DNA from: Isoetes taiwanensis
Taxonomy: Eukaryota > Streptophyta > Lycopodiopsida > Isoetales > Isoetaceae
DNA: 64,000 nt
NCBI GenBank assembly: GCA_021234155.1
Contig: JAJEKV010000024.1
Coordinates: forward strand, 11,070,913-11,134,912
Reading direction: 5' to 3'
Shown: positions 1 to 13,168 of the stretch, piece after piece
How positions within the stretch are numbered: position 1 is the first letter of the stretch
Layout of the letters: each line of letters begins with the position of its first letter
The notes under the pieces: generated by a model
Database searches by the model: none
What the model was told of the DNA's origin: nothing
The model's input: the letters and a program-made list of their open reading frames with translations, nothing else
Program-made: the position numbers and the translations under genes

Positions 1-310
1 TTGCCTTTTTGCAAAACATGAGTTGGATATCTTGCCGCACAAAGTGCACTAAAGAAAAGTCAAGATGAAGAATAGATTGCAACTATGAAAAATAGATTAT
101 AATTGCAACCTAGTAATATGATTGACAACCCTTTAATTAATTTTTCCAGAAGTTTAAAATGTAGAAGTTCACATAGAATTAGAAAAGCAAGAAGCTTTAT
201 CGAACTATCCACTTGCCTTTTCCGTTCTAGTTCTTTATAGCTGGATTGTTGAGCTCCTTGTTTCAACGGAAATAATATTTAGCATTGCTAGATATATGTG
301 AAGGTGGCTC
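1..310. repeat. Dispersed 300-bp repeat, copy 1
   Basis: This stretch recurs almost unchanged in the same orientation at 17443-17751, from 'ttgccttt' to 'gatatatgtgaaggtggctc'. The copies differ by a handful of substitutions and small indels. No protein homology is recognisable in any frame. Being at the window edge, the repeat may start further left. Confidence 0.85.
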
Positions 311-550
311 CAAATTGGAAGCTTAGATGGCATTAAGCTTCCAATTTAGTACAAGAGAAATAGAGTTAAGGAGGGCAACTTCAATCTATGACTTTTGTGC
401 TGAAATATGGTTTGGATGGGTCCAACATATTTAAAAGGATTTTCCATCTTTGACATTGATTTTGTCAAGAACTTCAGGTTGGAGTTTTCACATGCGAACC
501 TCCCTTTCACTAGTAGCAGAGAATCGAGACATTCCATGTCCATGGGCAAC

Positions 551-983
551 CATAATCTATTGCATACATGCCTTTGCCTTCGGGCCAAAACCAAGCTCGA
601 ACAAAAGCCATGATCTTGGCTAAAGTGCCTTTAATCTAAAGAAAATGAAGAAAAAACAGCTAAAAGAATCTAAGCTAGATGCTCATTGTTATGCTCCAAT
701 ATTAAATTTCAAATCAAGGTTTAATATTGTGCTCAATTCTTGTGGAAATCTTAAATAACATCATAAACTGCCTTTAATCTAAAGAAAATGAAGAAAAACA
801 GCTAAAAGAATCTAAGCTATATGCTTGCCGCTCTTATGGAGTTTTTGCTTGGCCAAAAAGTTGCATTCGAAGCTTGCTTGGCGGTTTGTAGAGTCTCCAA
901 TGTTTTGTGCACTAACAAATTTGACCAATTGGGGTGACTCTAAGAACAAGATATTGTTTAATTTAAGAGATGCAATTAAAGGA
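551..983 (+). repeat. LINE-like repeat, copy A (internally duplicated)
   Basis: The segment matches 5181-5473 at high identity. Copy A carries an extra 88 bp flanked by a 55-bp direct duplication (627-682 and 770-826), which looks like a replication-slippage scar. The forward frame around 820-980 reads like the region after the reverse transcriptase of a plant LINE (KLHSKLAWRFVESP, compare the usual 'ALxAKLAWR' block), but it is too short and broken to be sure. It is probably an old non-LTR fragment. Confidence 0.5.
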
Positions 984-3900
984 CACATTCATTGTTTTAT
1001 CACATTGTTTTATCACATTCAGTACTATTACCATATGTACAGTACAAATTACGACTTTATGCAAAAAATGCAGTGTGCAATAATGGTGTTATAAGAAGAA
1101 ATCGTAGCTTTATAAGCTAAGATTTTCTAAGGTTTAGGCACGATATTCGAGATAGGAATATGTATAAAGATGATGCCGGACAGCCAACTTCAGTAGTTTT
1201 CAAGGTTTTGTGGTTTGTAAGAGTGGATGTTATCTAAGGTTTGGCATGCATTAATGATCCGATGGTGATGGGTCTTTATGGCATTAAATCGAGAGGAAGG
1301 TGTCTTTTGCATGCTTTGAACATGTAGTTTATCCGGTGGGCCTTTGGAGATGAAGCTTTGGCGCTTTGAACCGTGTATTTTTCTTTTGTTTGATTCTTTT
1401 TTCTCTGTTATCCGTTGTGTCCGAATCGTTAGTATTGTAAAAATCTTTGGAATCTTGTTTCTGCTTTTGGCTGAGGCATCTCGATGAGGAAAGCAGCCAG
1501 AAAGGTGCGGATTATACCTGTTTATACAGGAGATCACTCCATGGCTATTGGTTGAACTGTTCTGTTATGACTCTTAGTTTTGTTTTTCAGGTTATATATG
1601 TTGTTGTCTGTTTTGATCTTATGAACAATATGTACATTAACTGTATAATTCAAATGGGGTTGAAATTGAAATGTGCAATCTGTTTTTTGCAGAGCTTCAT
1701 GTTGTTTGTGCTTGATATTTAACACTAGAGTTGTTACTGGAACTATTCTGGGTTCATCAACCAGAATTGGTCCAGCATACCCTCTGCCACTTAAACACAA
1801 GTATCTAACAAGAGAAATTTCCATTTCACAAGATACCACCACTTTTAGAATCTTCACTCGATTCTTTATGGCCATAGAGAATTTCATGACCAATAGATTT
1901 ACTGATTTGTTGTGGTGATTGTCCAAACCTCTAAGAATTCAGCAGTTTTTACTTCAGGCCAGAACTGTATTCTCTAAACTTTCGAGCATAAAGGAGTCCA
2001 AACATTCCTAAAATTGGAAGTAATTGACGTTTTATGATAAAACATGTTGATTTGCATGTTTTCATGTTTTGCTACTATTAGATGACATTATATGAAGTCG
2101 CCAAACCATATTTAGCTCGAAATAGCTGTCTGAGGTTATGAATTGTTTCTCCTTTAATATAACAAGTTTTGACGTAAGACTTGTGGCCATAAGTTGTCAA
2201 CTCTAAGAGCTATAATCCAATAATTTTTTGAGGTGTCCATAGGTCATGTTGATCCCAATTTTCAACCTAAAAGATTCGACACAGAATTCAGGACAAAAAT
2301 AGAACTAAAATGATTTAATTAAACTCATATACAAGTTTTCTAAGGGCAATAATCGATGCACTACATACATTCCACTTATATATACATAAAAAAGAATTCT
2401 ATTAGCTTAAATATGGTGAATAAATATGTATTCTTTATATTTCAAAATGGTTGCCACTACACAAAATTGGAGTTTAGTTACGGTAATAGTACATAAAACT
2501 CATCTTTTATGTTAGGCGATATTTTTTATTAATGTGACCCTTCCTTGCCAACATAGATCTTGAATTTCATGTTAAAGTAACATATTATATACAATATTTG
2601 ATTTAAAATAGTCATGGACCATTTCTGGATTGTACTTAGGCTTGCCATATTTTGAAGCAAGATAACATTCTTTTTCAACTCATGACTGATGAAACATTTA
2701 ATAGAAGTTCAATATATAGTTTGTATCATCTTGATGTAAAATACATGATAAAATGTTCTTATTTTTTACTATCATAAACTTAGTACACGTGTTTGCTGCT
2801 TAGGAGTTTCTACTTTAAGTATAATAATAGTAACTTTAGCTTGTCCTTCATGATAGACCATATTGTTTGTGGATTTGAGCTTCATTATTAGGAACATAGA
2901 TCTCCAATTTGATATTAAAAATAACATACTACTATACGTAGATTTGATAGTACTGGGCATGGACCATTATGGTCCACAATTAGATGAAATGGATATAGAA
3001 GTAAATCTCTCTAATTATGATTACCAATTCTATTTATTCTTCATTTGTCATTTACACAATGTTATGGTGACTTTCTACCTTCTCTAACATAATTTTTGGA
3101 AGGGTAAGTGGAGATTCGTATAGGTCCAGTTTGCATTATTACCATTAAATAATGCAATTCTAGCAACCAATTCTCAAATAGAATACTGTAGATGGGTTTT
3201 GTATATTCTTAAGACGAGTTTAAAACCAATTAAGATGAGCGTATTCTGCCTTTTTGATTGATCCTAAGCCATGTGGACCAGCAATTGAAAAAAAAAAACA
3301 TAAGCAGTCTATCTTTATTTTGCATAATTATAGCTTTCCATTTTTGTTCATCATCTATTTGCATTGTTACCACAACTTGAGAAGTTTGATACAAGTTTTG
3401 AGTTCACCATTCAATGCATAGGTTTATGAAATCCATGGAGAGCGCAGTCTAACAGATAACTTGGAATGGACACTCGAAAGTTTATTCCAAACCTCAAGAT
3501 CATGATCATTGATTATTTTTAGCGAATAGAGTAGCTTATGAGGTGCTGATATCCCGCAATTGAGACTGAAATCGATTAACATGAGGAAGTTCTTAATTTT
3601 AAAAAGAAGCTGGACCAGTAGTGGTCCCAGAAAAATAAGCCTTTCTTGATTTCTTGAGAACAAACGGTATACTTTTTGTACGTGCTTGTTTTTGGGGTGA
3701 TTCTATATCGTGGTAACCTTTCATAATATGATTTTTTGGAGGATTCCATTGAATCATTTTACTCCTATATAGACATAAGTTATAAGTCACCTGTAAATGA
3801 AAAAATTAAAGAAAATCAAAACTTGATCATCAAGGCTAACAAACATTTTTCTTAGATAAAGTAAGTTATCTACTACTTATACTCAAAATTTTAGGTCAAA

Positions 3901-4389
3901 ATTCATTTTCTTACAAAAGTTAGAGATTTGATTTAGGAACAGCCTTCTGGAAACCAGTATTGGTTCACAGAAGACAAGCAACAGTTTTGACCCTGTCATG
4001 TTCAAACAACCGTATCTCCCTTCTCAGGCCTCGGATTGAGGTGCAGTTTTTTGTGTCTTACTCTCTAACTCGTGAAGAAAAATACAAAAATAATGAAAAA
4101 AATCATAAAAATCTTCTTATCGAGACAGTTTTACATTATCTAAACATGAAGCAAAACAGACTTGACCCCCTTGGGTTTACCTAAGCGTAACTCTCATGAA
4201 CGGGGTCCAATAGATTTTTAGATATTTTTCACATGCAACATGACTGCCATATATCAACATATATGAAGGGTTTGACTAATTATTGAACCTTTGATTTTAT
4301 ATGAATTTTAAAGTGAACAGTGCAAATCAACCTTTTCTGGTTCATCATGTGACGACTCTAGTGTTAAATAATACATTTGTACTGACATA
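984..4389. other. Intergenic AT-rich stretch, no gene recognised
   Basis: I see no coherent open frame, conserved motif or repeat boundary here. Frames of 60-130 codons occur on both strands (for example 1534-1926 minus) but look compositionally random and match nothing I know. Confidence 0.6.
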
Positions 4390-4393
4390 TTTT

Positions 4394-4505
4394 TTGGTTA
4401 AGTGGGCTTCGGCCCCTGTGTATAAGGGGGATCCCAGGTAGGGGATCCCTCTTATACATGGATGAGTGCTGGTGCTAAGCCAGGGTTCGATTCCCTGGAC
4501 TCATG
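4394..4505 (+). repeat. tRNA-derived SINE head with inserted hairpin
   Basis: A box-A-like stretch (ttggttaagtggg, 4395) is followed about 85 bp later by a perfect box B (ggttcgattcc). The latter sits in an ideal T-arm: a CAGGG/CCCTG stem around the seven-base loop TTCGATT. Between them lies a hairpin with arms 'tgtataagggggatccc' and 'gggatccctcttataca'. No full tRNA cloverleaf can be closed, so I call a tRNA-derived SINE head and not a tRNA gene. Confidence 0.5.
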
Positions 4506-5180
4506 TACATGTATTTCAGTATTGTACGATATCTCAATGGTTGTGAGGGGGTAAAAATATTGAGTCAATTGTGCAAGGTTGACTTTCAAAGCACACCCAA
4601 TGGATGGCCCAGATCTGAGGAATAAAGATGTGGGCCTCGAAACCTTAGCTTTTTTTTTTATTTTGGGCCTTCATCTAACAGCCGAAAAAAATCGAAAGGG
4701 AGTCCAGCCATAATGCAACCATAAACAGAGTGATGATGACAGAAGATAGTTTGAAGAATATTTACTAGAATTCTAGAGCAGGATGAGATTTCTTGTAGTT
4801 TTGGGTTTTTGGCATGTAGAGATTACTAGTTGACTCAAAGACTTAAAGAATATGCAGAAGTTTAATACTTGTGGTGCCACAGATGACCCTTATTTCTTAT
4901 TGGAGGAAACATTATAAACTTTTTTTGTTGAAATGCTGCAGATTCAGATAAAAAATGTTGTTGTTAGGCTTCTTTTGGAGAAAGATCTGTTTGGGCTCTT
5001 ATTGATATTGTCTTATAAATCTGTAAATGTTTCAACCTAATGTTAGTTGCAATGGTAGCTGTTGCTGCCAGTATTATGATCATTGTTGGTGGAAAGTGGC
5101 TTTCACGCCAGATTTCAAAAACGAAAAATGAAAACAATCTAGTAAGTAGGACTAATCCCTAATCTCAAAAAATCCCTAAT
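4506..5180. other. Intergenic, possible SINE body
   Basis: Non-coding in all frames. The first 150 bp after the T-arm may be the SINE body, ending near the T-rich tract at 4651. Nothing else is recognisable. Confidence 0.4.
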
Positions 5181-5473
5181 GCATAATCTATTGCATACAT
5201 GCCTTTGCCTTCGGGCCAAAACCAAGCTCGAACAAAAGCCATGATCTTCGGCTAAAGTGCCTTTTATCTAAAGAAAATGAAGAAAAACAGCTAAAAGAAT
5301 CTAAGCGAGATGCTTGCCGCTCTTATGGAGTTTTTGCTTTGGCCAAAAAGTTGCATTTGAAGCTTGCTTGGCGGTTTGTAGAGTCTCCAATGTTTTGTGC
5401 ACTAACGAATTTGACCAATTGGGGTGACTTTGAGAACAAGATATTGTTTAATTCAAGAGATGCAATTAAAGGA
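5181..5473 (+). repeat. LINE-like repeat, copy B
   Basis: This is the uninterrupted counterpart of copy A. It starts with 'gcataatctattgcatac' and ends at 'gatgcaattaaagga'. The putative coding frame is shifted and cannot be read through. Confidence 0.55.
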
Positions 5474-5743
5474 TGAATAAGTAAATTAAAATTTTATTTC
5501 TAAGAAGCCCATCAATTAAAAAGATTAATATATAAGAAACCGACTCTGTGCGCTTAAATACATGAATTTGAAGATGCAGGCTTTGCTTCGTTGATGCTTT
5601 GAACGAGTTTTTGAATGTTCGCCACCGTTACATGAACAATAACTATGGATAAAAAAGGTTGTAATGCACAGTGTCATGATGATTAAAAGAGCAAATTTAA
5701 AGGAGTTTTGCTTTGCAGACAATTAAGGCAAGGAGCCCTTGTA

Positions 5744-5839
5744 ATGTTCTCCATATACTCTCCACATACAAGACCTTAACCATTGCCTTGCTGCAATGTT
5801 CTCCATATACTCTCCACATACAAGACCTTAACCATTGCC
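5744..5839. repeat. Tandem duplication of a 47-49 bp unit
   Basis: The unit beginning 'tgcaatgttctccatatact' occurs twice head to tail and the copies are almost identical. No function is apparent. Confidence 0.8.
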
Positions 5840-8800
5840 ACATCTCAAAATGGCATGCAGAGCCCAACCCCGTTCTTTCATAAGCTAAAATATAAAATTC
5901 ACCATCGCAATTGGTATGAGAAAAACAATAAGAAAGATGCACATCAACACTTTTATCCCTTGGGAAAATAGCCTTTGGGAACTTCATTAGCCTCATAATG
6001 TTTACCTTAAGAGAAGAGATTGGACTATAATCATTACATAAAGATTGATTTATAAAACCATTTCAACCATACTTCTAGATCATCCAGCGAATAGAGATAC
6101 CTTGGGAAGAACATGTAGTGGAGTTATGGCAAATGCAGTGGAGTTGAAGCACTTGTCAATTTCCAAATGCACACTATATGGAAATATGGCAGAAGGCATG
6201 TTCCTAGATCTTCACATCTAGAACATAGAAATAAAAGCAAGCATGTCTAACTAGAGGCTAGATGTACCGAAAAAAACAAAAGACTTGCCAATCATTCTAA
6301 TAAAGGAGAAGCATATGGTAAATGTTCATGGTTAAAATAACATGGTTGCTTTGTTTCTTTCTTTAGAAAAGCAGGTAATTGTTGTCCCATCTTTGTGTGC
6401 CTTGGACAGAGATAACACTCATTTTTTAGGAAGAAAAATAGCAAAGCTAGCAACTTCCACCTATGTGGAAATCACAAAAAGGCCTTAGATGATGACAGAG
6501 GAGTCACCACCTTACAAGCTTGTGGATGATATCCAGATTGCTTTGGATATAGAGAGATGTTCACCAACTCCTCCTGGCATATACAGTTCTAATGGATTAG
6601 AAAGAAAGGACAGTATTGAGTATAAAAACTATAGTTTCTTCATGCATGCTTCAACAACAGTGAACGATGTCAACTATCACACATCATGTATCATGAAATA
6701 GACTATACCGCATCACATATGCCATCTGCCAAAATATGGAAACCTCTCCCGAATAACCATAAGCATTATGCTTTTCCAGGTGGGAAACAAACTAGTAACT
6801 CAAACAATAAGATAAGAATAAGTTGGACTGCTAATTTTGATCACAAATCTAGTTCCATCTAGCCTACATCTGGCTCTTCTTGCCTCTACAACCTAAATTC
6901 AACACTTATAAAATAGCATCGATTATCTATGTCAAAAACTTTGAATCAGATCAAAGCTATGGATAGATGGAGAGAACCTACACATTAGATTAGTTAAGAC
7001 TATTCTTACTCGTAATGATCATATGCTTGAGCTCACCTACTGATTCCCTCGTAGTCGTAATCATGCAATGACCGCAGGGTATCTCCCAGATCTACATCAA
7101 CTTTGCCAAAGTGGAAGTATCTCCAACTTCGACCCGCGAGTGCTTGATACCGTAGATGCGATCAACCTTCCCCAGATGCTCTATTTTGACTTGCTCTTCC
7201 TAGTGTATAGTAGAATAAAAATCATAAGGCGAGCCTTTGGAAAAAGTGTGAAGAACTTTTCTGCAAAAAAAAAAGATCTTACAACATTGTTATGGCACAT
7301 GTCTACGTGTTATCGTGATCCTAAAATATGACATGGGTATTTCCTTATCATATTTGCTTTAGAAAAAAAGTTATGTTCAAAGTTTTACACCACCGCACCA
7401 AAATCTATAGGTCGGCTCACCGCACCTAGCGAGCCCTGTGACATCCCTTCTGGACAGAGCCTCACGGCCTAGGAGGTGGCAGACCCATATCCGACCCAAA
7501 CACAGTGACCGACTATAAGCCTAGCACACTGTAGGAGCCCTAGTAGCCATGCTCAAAGAAGGCTCCATCCCCACTTCAACATGGTGTCCATTGTTTGTTG
7601 CTCAATCACACATAACCCTACAGCCTGTGTGGGCTCTTTAAAGCATCGTGTCGCATTTAATAGGATTTAGAGGGTTCTAGCTAGGAACATCACTAAATCT
7701 AGTAGCTTTCAGGCCTCTACCCCCCTTTAAACCCCAATTCACAGGAGGAACAGAAAGAGAGAAGATTCATTCATAGATCATCCATAATACTCACATATAG
7801 AACATCAATTAGAACTTTACCATCCATCTAATCATACGAGGTTTAGATAATCACACAATTATCTAAGAACTAACCTGTCTCTTGGCTATATTGGTGTTTC
7901 TAAGTACATCCATCTCATGTTTAATTAACATAGCTAAAATAATCCCTTTTATGCTAACTTCCCATGGTCCTATGGCTCCACACCCTTGGTAACGTGTCAA
8001 GGAGGTTATACACTTCGGGTACATTCGTATAAATATATACGCTTATCATATAAATATGTAGAACGCCACATTCTACCCCTTGAAATAATAATCGTCCTTA
8101 CCATTAAGATTAGGGATTGAACGATGCAATCATAATTAAGAAGGTAAACCTGGTTTCATTACTTCCAAAAAAGTTACATAACCGGTGTCACCGAGCCCAT
8201 TTTACAAAAAGATGTAGAACATCGAGGATGTCAAGTAGACAAGGTGGTCCTCAAAGTGGACCATAACAAACACACATATATAGAAATAGGAAACAACTCA
8301 AAAGAAAATTATTGCTCCTTCTCAAGAAAGGCACCTAAGCCCAAGAAAGCCCCCCAAGATGCATTACTAACCCGCAGAAGCACAACACATCAATACATAT
8401 ATATAATTAAGTAATAACTAGTAACGTGAAGCGGGGCGATGCGGGCGCCGTGGAAGAGCGTAAAAGGCAAAAAAAATGATATCGAGATTATGTATGCTCG
8501 ATGATGCCGTGCAATTGGGGTTGTGTATTCAAGAAATGAAAGAAAGTGAAAATACCGCTGAAATGGCACCGTGTTAAAAGGAAAGTCAACCGATTGGAAC
8601 GTGATTTTGGAATTGTATAGTGAAGTTCTCAGATCTCATTTAAGGATGCATAGTGATGCCTTTCATTAGGGATAGTGAAAGCAAAGCCAGTCATGGCTTA
8701 TACAAACACGATTCTTCAATGTCCCATTAAACAAAATTTTGATCAAAAGAAAGTAAGGATCAACAAAGAAGGCATTCTATTTAAAAGTGAAAATGCACTA

Positions 8801-9149
8801 TACAATGGGATTAAATACTTCTTTGTGTGCTTGAAAATTAAAGTAAAACGTAAAAGGGAGATAGCTTTGTCATAAAAGGCTGATGCATTGTTTGTAGATG
8901 CCTTGTGATGCCAGGCATTCGAGATAGTGCAAGCCAAGTTGGCCTCCCCTTTAAAACAAAGAAAAACAAGGTGCTACGCACGGTGGTTTGCCCTCTGTGC
9001 ACGGAGGGTGAGGTGGCCAGAAATGATACATAGGTTAAATAAACCTGTTAAGGTTTTTTTGGCTTAACCATTCAAATTAGAGTTTGAGTTTCAAGCCCAC
9101 CCTGCTCGCATATAAAAGGATTTAATCTTTAGACTGGTCTATTCAAGAC
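5840..9149. other. Intergenic stretch, no gene recognised
   Basis: Two short open frames (6489-6701 plus, 70 codons; 7068-7331 plus, 87 codons) have no recognisable motif and no support beyond length. The part at 7380-8140 is slightly more GC-rich and could be old LTR sequence, but I find no primer-binding site or termini. Confidence 0.5.
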
Positions 9150-9640
9150 CTATAGTTAAGTTTAGTTAAGTAAACTTTTACCATTAAGTTAAATTAACAT
9201 TAACCGGATAATTGCTTTCACATTAAAGCTAGTTTAGAATTTTAGTTAGGCTAACTTAAAAAAAAATCGTTTTGCACTCGTTGAGTTTTTTAAAATTTGG
9301 TTAAAAAACAATTTAACTAGTTAATTAAATGCTTTCGAACATTTCTAGTTAAGTTAGTCAAAGGTTTAAAAAGTTATAAGCACATTGAACTAAACTTAGA
9401 GTGACCTCTATGAGGTGATTTAACTTTTATTGCTAGTTTTTAATTTAGTTAATTTTGAGTAAATTTTGCTGAACTAACTGAACAAAGTGCGAAGACAAGT
9501 TTAGTTAATGTTTTTAGTTAAAGCAGTTAATAGATTCTTAACTATAAGTTTCATAACTATATGCGAACTTAACTAGTAGTGCAAATGTAAATTTCCTTAA
9601 AAACTATAATTTAACTTATCCTAACCACGGTGCTAATGCA
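9150..9640. repeat. AT-rich tract with recurrent TTAGTTAA-type words
   Basis: The words 'agttaa', 'ttagttaa' and 'ttaact' recur at irregular spacing on both strands over about 490 bp. No exact tandem unit is present. It may be a decayed satellite. Confidence 0.45.
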
Positions 9641-10548
9641 CCTTTTTGTGTCAAAGTTGAAAATTTGAGTTGATCCGCTATCATGCCGGGACTCAAAGAC
9701 TTGTAGAATTATCATTTTTCTCATTATCACTTGTAGAAGTGATTTCAGCCATGTCATAGTCTATTCCCTGGAGGGAATGACCTGTATCTCTGAAATAAAA
9801 ATGGAAAGCGGATGATACGGCATAATCTCAGCCTTTTAGGCGCATGGCCTTTTTAGGCACACACAGGCCGGATTTGCGTGCCATGGATGAGTTTTTGAAT
9901 TTCATCACATGCTAGCAGCTCCTAGCATAAGTGTATCGCGGCTAGGTAGTGGATTGGCTTCCATGTGATATGTAGAGTGTGATATAGCAACTGTACTCAT
10001 GATGTGGTGATGAATAGAATGACGTCCTTCAAAAAAAAAAATATAGCCCCAATTCTTTTTTACATATGATGCCTTGTGTGGCCATGGCGATGTGGCTATG
10101 ATAGAGCGCTAGATTCTACCATGCAGTTACCGAGATTCACGTAAGTTCTGATCCTAACTTAACCTTTTGAAATATTATTTAGATAGGGGACTTAAAACCA
10201 GTGGAGAATCAAAACATCTTGAACACCATGCAATTTTCTTGTTGCACCTACCAATGGAAAACCATGCAGTACAATGTTCGCTCCAACATCTTTTCAAATG
10301 CTATAGAGCAAGAGCACAAAGTTGCACAAAAAGTTAGATCATATTTTTGAGTAAGGTAATTACATAGTACAAATATATAAGGAATAATAACAATGAAAAC
10401 AGATTCTTAACACGATTGTTAGATGCATAATGTTTCAATGAACTATCAGGTGATTATAGTTGTCATTCTAGTACAACTCTGACAGTTTCTTTATCTTTTC
10501 TTTGGTTTAGGGTTTCTTTTTCTTTTCTTTGGTTTTCCTGACTTTGCT
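9641..10548. other. Intergenic, with a retroposon-type 3' end
   Basis: Non-coding. The block at about 9995-10040 (gatgaatagaatgacgtcct, then a poly-A run) recurs at 42488-42530 and again ends in A-rich sequence. This suggests the 3' end of a poly-A retroposon family. Confidence 0.5.
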
Positions 10549-10610
10549 GTTCAACCGGTAAAAGTGACCGACAATATGATGATCAGTCATCAGAATATTG
10601 ATAGAATGTT
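10549..10610. repeat. 60-bp direct repeat, left copy
   Basis: The sequence beginning 'gttcaaccggtaaaagtgac' is repeated in the same orientation at 14647-14708 with about six differences. The two copies bracket the cluster of gene fragments between them. Confidence 0.75.
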
Positions 10611-10895
10611 CAAAAGATTTTAGCGCAAGACAATACTTTCCATGCTGGCCAAATCCACCAATTAATGCACCCCATGAGACCATATCTCTGCTTGGTAATT
10701 GTTCAAAGGCTTTTACAGCCTCATCCAGGCCCCCAAATTTTGCATACATATCCACAATGGTATTTCCAACAATAAGATCTGAATGTAGGCCCCTTTGAAT
10801 GAATTGACATTTCTATCAGGCAGTTTGTCAAATAAATTCAATGCCTCTCCCAAACTGTTACACTTGACATATATATCTAATAAGGTGTTGCCCAT
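10600..10895 (-). pseudogene. PPR protein fragment (PLS type), frameshifted
   Basis: Two overlapping minus-strand frames give consecutive pentatricopeptide-like segments. One contains NTLLDIYVKCNSLGEALNLF and LPDRNVNSF; the other contains DMYAKFGGLDEAVKAFEQLP and DMVSWGALIGGFGQHG. These are typical of plant PLS-class PPR proteins, which bind organellar RNA. Only about two repeats survive, the frame changes near 10740, and a stretch between the repeats has been lost. A functional PPR protein is many times longer, so this is a captured or decayed fragment. Confidence 0.8.
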
Positions 10896-11004
10896 TTATT
10901 GTTTCTTGCCCAGCGCAATAAACAATAACTGCAAGCAAGGCAGTTTAGTAATTACAATAAATTTGACATCAGTCCTAGCAAGTTAATAAGAACCCATCAT
11001 ACCT

Positions 11005-13168
11005 TTATAAACTGAAAAATGTATATAAATGAGTTACTCTTCATGAGTGACCACTCTCTAGAAAAGCATGCCTTCAAAATCTCCCATTTTGCTAATCCAT
11101 ACTTTTGAGTCGATAGTGCTGCAGGATGGGATTCTGTTTTATCCTAAGGTTGTTTCAACTCTTCATTAAGTGCCTTGCCCAAATGGAAACTAGAGAAATC
11201 ATCTGCAAATGTTTTCACGGGCACATAGCAATAGGGTGTTGTTCTATCTGCCCAGTATTGTTTCTGATCTTTAATTGAAGTGACCTGAAAAGGAAGTATC
11301 AATAGTGCTCCGACATCCAGCTAGCAGGCATTTGGTTTAGAAGAGTAAACCTCTTGAACAAAGTCAGCAATGTTCTTCCTCTCCGGACATTTGAATCCTT
11401 TCAATATAAAATAGTCAAGGACTGATTCACGAGGTCCTTGATAGATAATATGTCCCTCAAAAAGGACTATAATGTCATCAAAAAGTTCGAATGTTTCTGG
11501 AGAAGGCTGCAGCAAGGATACCAACAAGGTAATGCCCAATGCATGGACAGTCTACCTTAGATATTTGACAATCTAGAAAGTGGTTGCACTGTCCAGTCCA
11601 GTTGAAATTTCGTCCATAAACAACGCTTTGGCAGGTCCAACTATCATCTCTCCTGGACAACATTAATCATTGCATGAGACCAGAGAACATCAAATAACTC
11701 AAGCTTTCCTTTGAACAAATAACAAATGTAAGACCTATTGTAACACGTTTTCTTTGGCCTCCAGAAATTCCTCGTTGCATATTATCCCCCACTAACGTGT
11801 CCGCACAAAATACAAGTCCAAGAACCTGCAGGAGGAATGATTCTTATGGCTCCCTTATGCACTACAGCAAATATGATTTGTTACCTTCAAAATATAATCT
11901 GTCACTGTACTTTCTTGTTGACCTTGCATAGTTGCTGCCTAAACGTACCACATAAAAGGTGGATACGCATTTTTTGAATAACCATCAAGGCGAATGAGAG
12001 TACTAACTTTAAGAAGAGCATCAAGCACAGGATCTGGTTGAATTCCTGCATCTCTCTCCCTTCTACAAAGTTCAGAGAACATATCTGCAGCAGTAAGAAA
12101 TCAATGGGTTGTAGCTCATGGAAATTTGGCCCATCAACGGATAATCTAAAAAGCTTGATACATTTGTGCCCCGTCTTACCATATCGGTCTCCAACTCCTT
12201 GACACCGAGCTGAGAAGTCCAGCACCTGCCTCACTGTCATCTCGCCCATATAAACATCATGTTGGCTAATATATGCAGATGTCTTCTGGGGAATAAACTC
12301 ATTGAAATCATGTCCATTGTAGGTAACTCTGCCCTTCGCCTGCATAATCACATCATTGCTTATTACAAGGCCTTTAGATTGCTTATTACAAAGCTTGACA
12401 GTTCTGCCTTTAGATTAGAATCGAGTTTCCCAGCTAGCGCCAACAGAAGTGTAGATTTTTCAGAGCCCGGAGAACCAAGAAGCAATGTCATCCTAATAGT
12501 TCCATAGAAGCCTTGTTAGGGAAGTACGAGGCAGAATCCTAAAAATTCTATTGATGCTCACCTTGACGGTTTAACGAAACCACTAACATTATTCAGAATA
12601 GTGAAATCCCTTCTTTCTGATGCCCGAAGATGAAGGCCTTCTAGAACAGTCTACATAATATGGCAGACAGAATGAATCAAGCTTTACATGAGCATAACGA
12701 AACGACTTGAATTACCTCAATACTATTCATGATGAAGTTCCAATTCGTAGGTTGTGCCCTGCTTCCAACTGATATTTTGGCATTCACAAACAAACTCTCA
12801 AATCGAACCTCAATTGTTGGGAGTTCAATTCCGACTCTACAAGTTTGAATGAGAAAGATAAAGAAGTCAATATTGACACAGGTGTGAGAAAGAAATTCCA
12901 GCAGATGATCATAACGAGCTTCTAAAGGCTACATTTGGATCTTTGTTTCACATTGCCAATAGATCCGAAGGAAGAAAAGGGAAACAAGATGGAGGAAATC
13001 AAACATTTTCACACGTTCACTGATCTGTGTCCGAACGACATACAAAATTAAAAACAAAATTAACTTAGTCTGTCCATATATGACACACAGAAAGAAAACT
13101 AGAAGAAAACAAAAACTTACGCATTTATCCTCTAAAAGATCCTGCCCAAAAGCTTTTCATTGTCCTCC
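11005..13168 (-). pseudogene. ABCG/PDR full-size transporter fragment (first nucleotide-binding domain)
   Basis: Minus-strand exons follow the order of a plant pleiotropic-drug-resistance ABC transporter. They include EEDNEKLLGRI (13168), RVGIELPTIEVRFESL (12842), LNNVSGFVKPSR (12600), a Walker A region [12 protein letters not shown] (12475), [17 protein letters not shown] (12280), the signature [12 protein letters not shown] (11760), Walker B ALFMDEISTGLDSATTF (11640), [12 protein letters not shown] (11430) and HPAALSTQKYGLAKWE (11110). Introns are retained, so this is genomic DNA and not a retrocopy. The Walker A glycine before lysine is glutamate, and TAG stops lie at 11573-11575 and 11552-11554. 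The transmembrane domains and second half are absent. It cannot encode a working transporter. Confidence 0.9.

Noticed and set aside
4441-4505. A genuine tRNA gene
   Set aside because: The T-arm and box B are good, but no acceptor, D-arm or anticodon stem can be paired around it.
7980-8110. Gypsy LTR fragment
   Set aside because: The composition suggested it, but I could find neither a primer-binding site nor a matching second copy.
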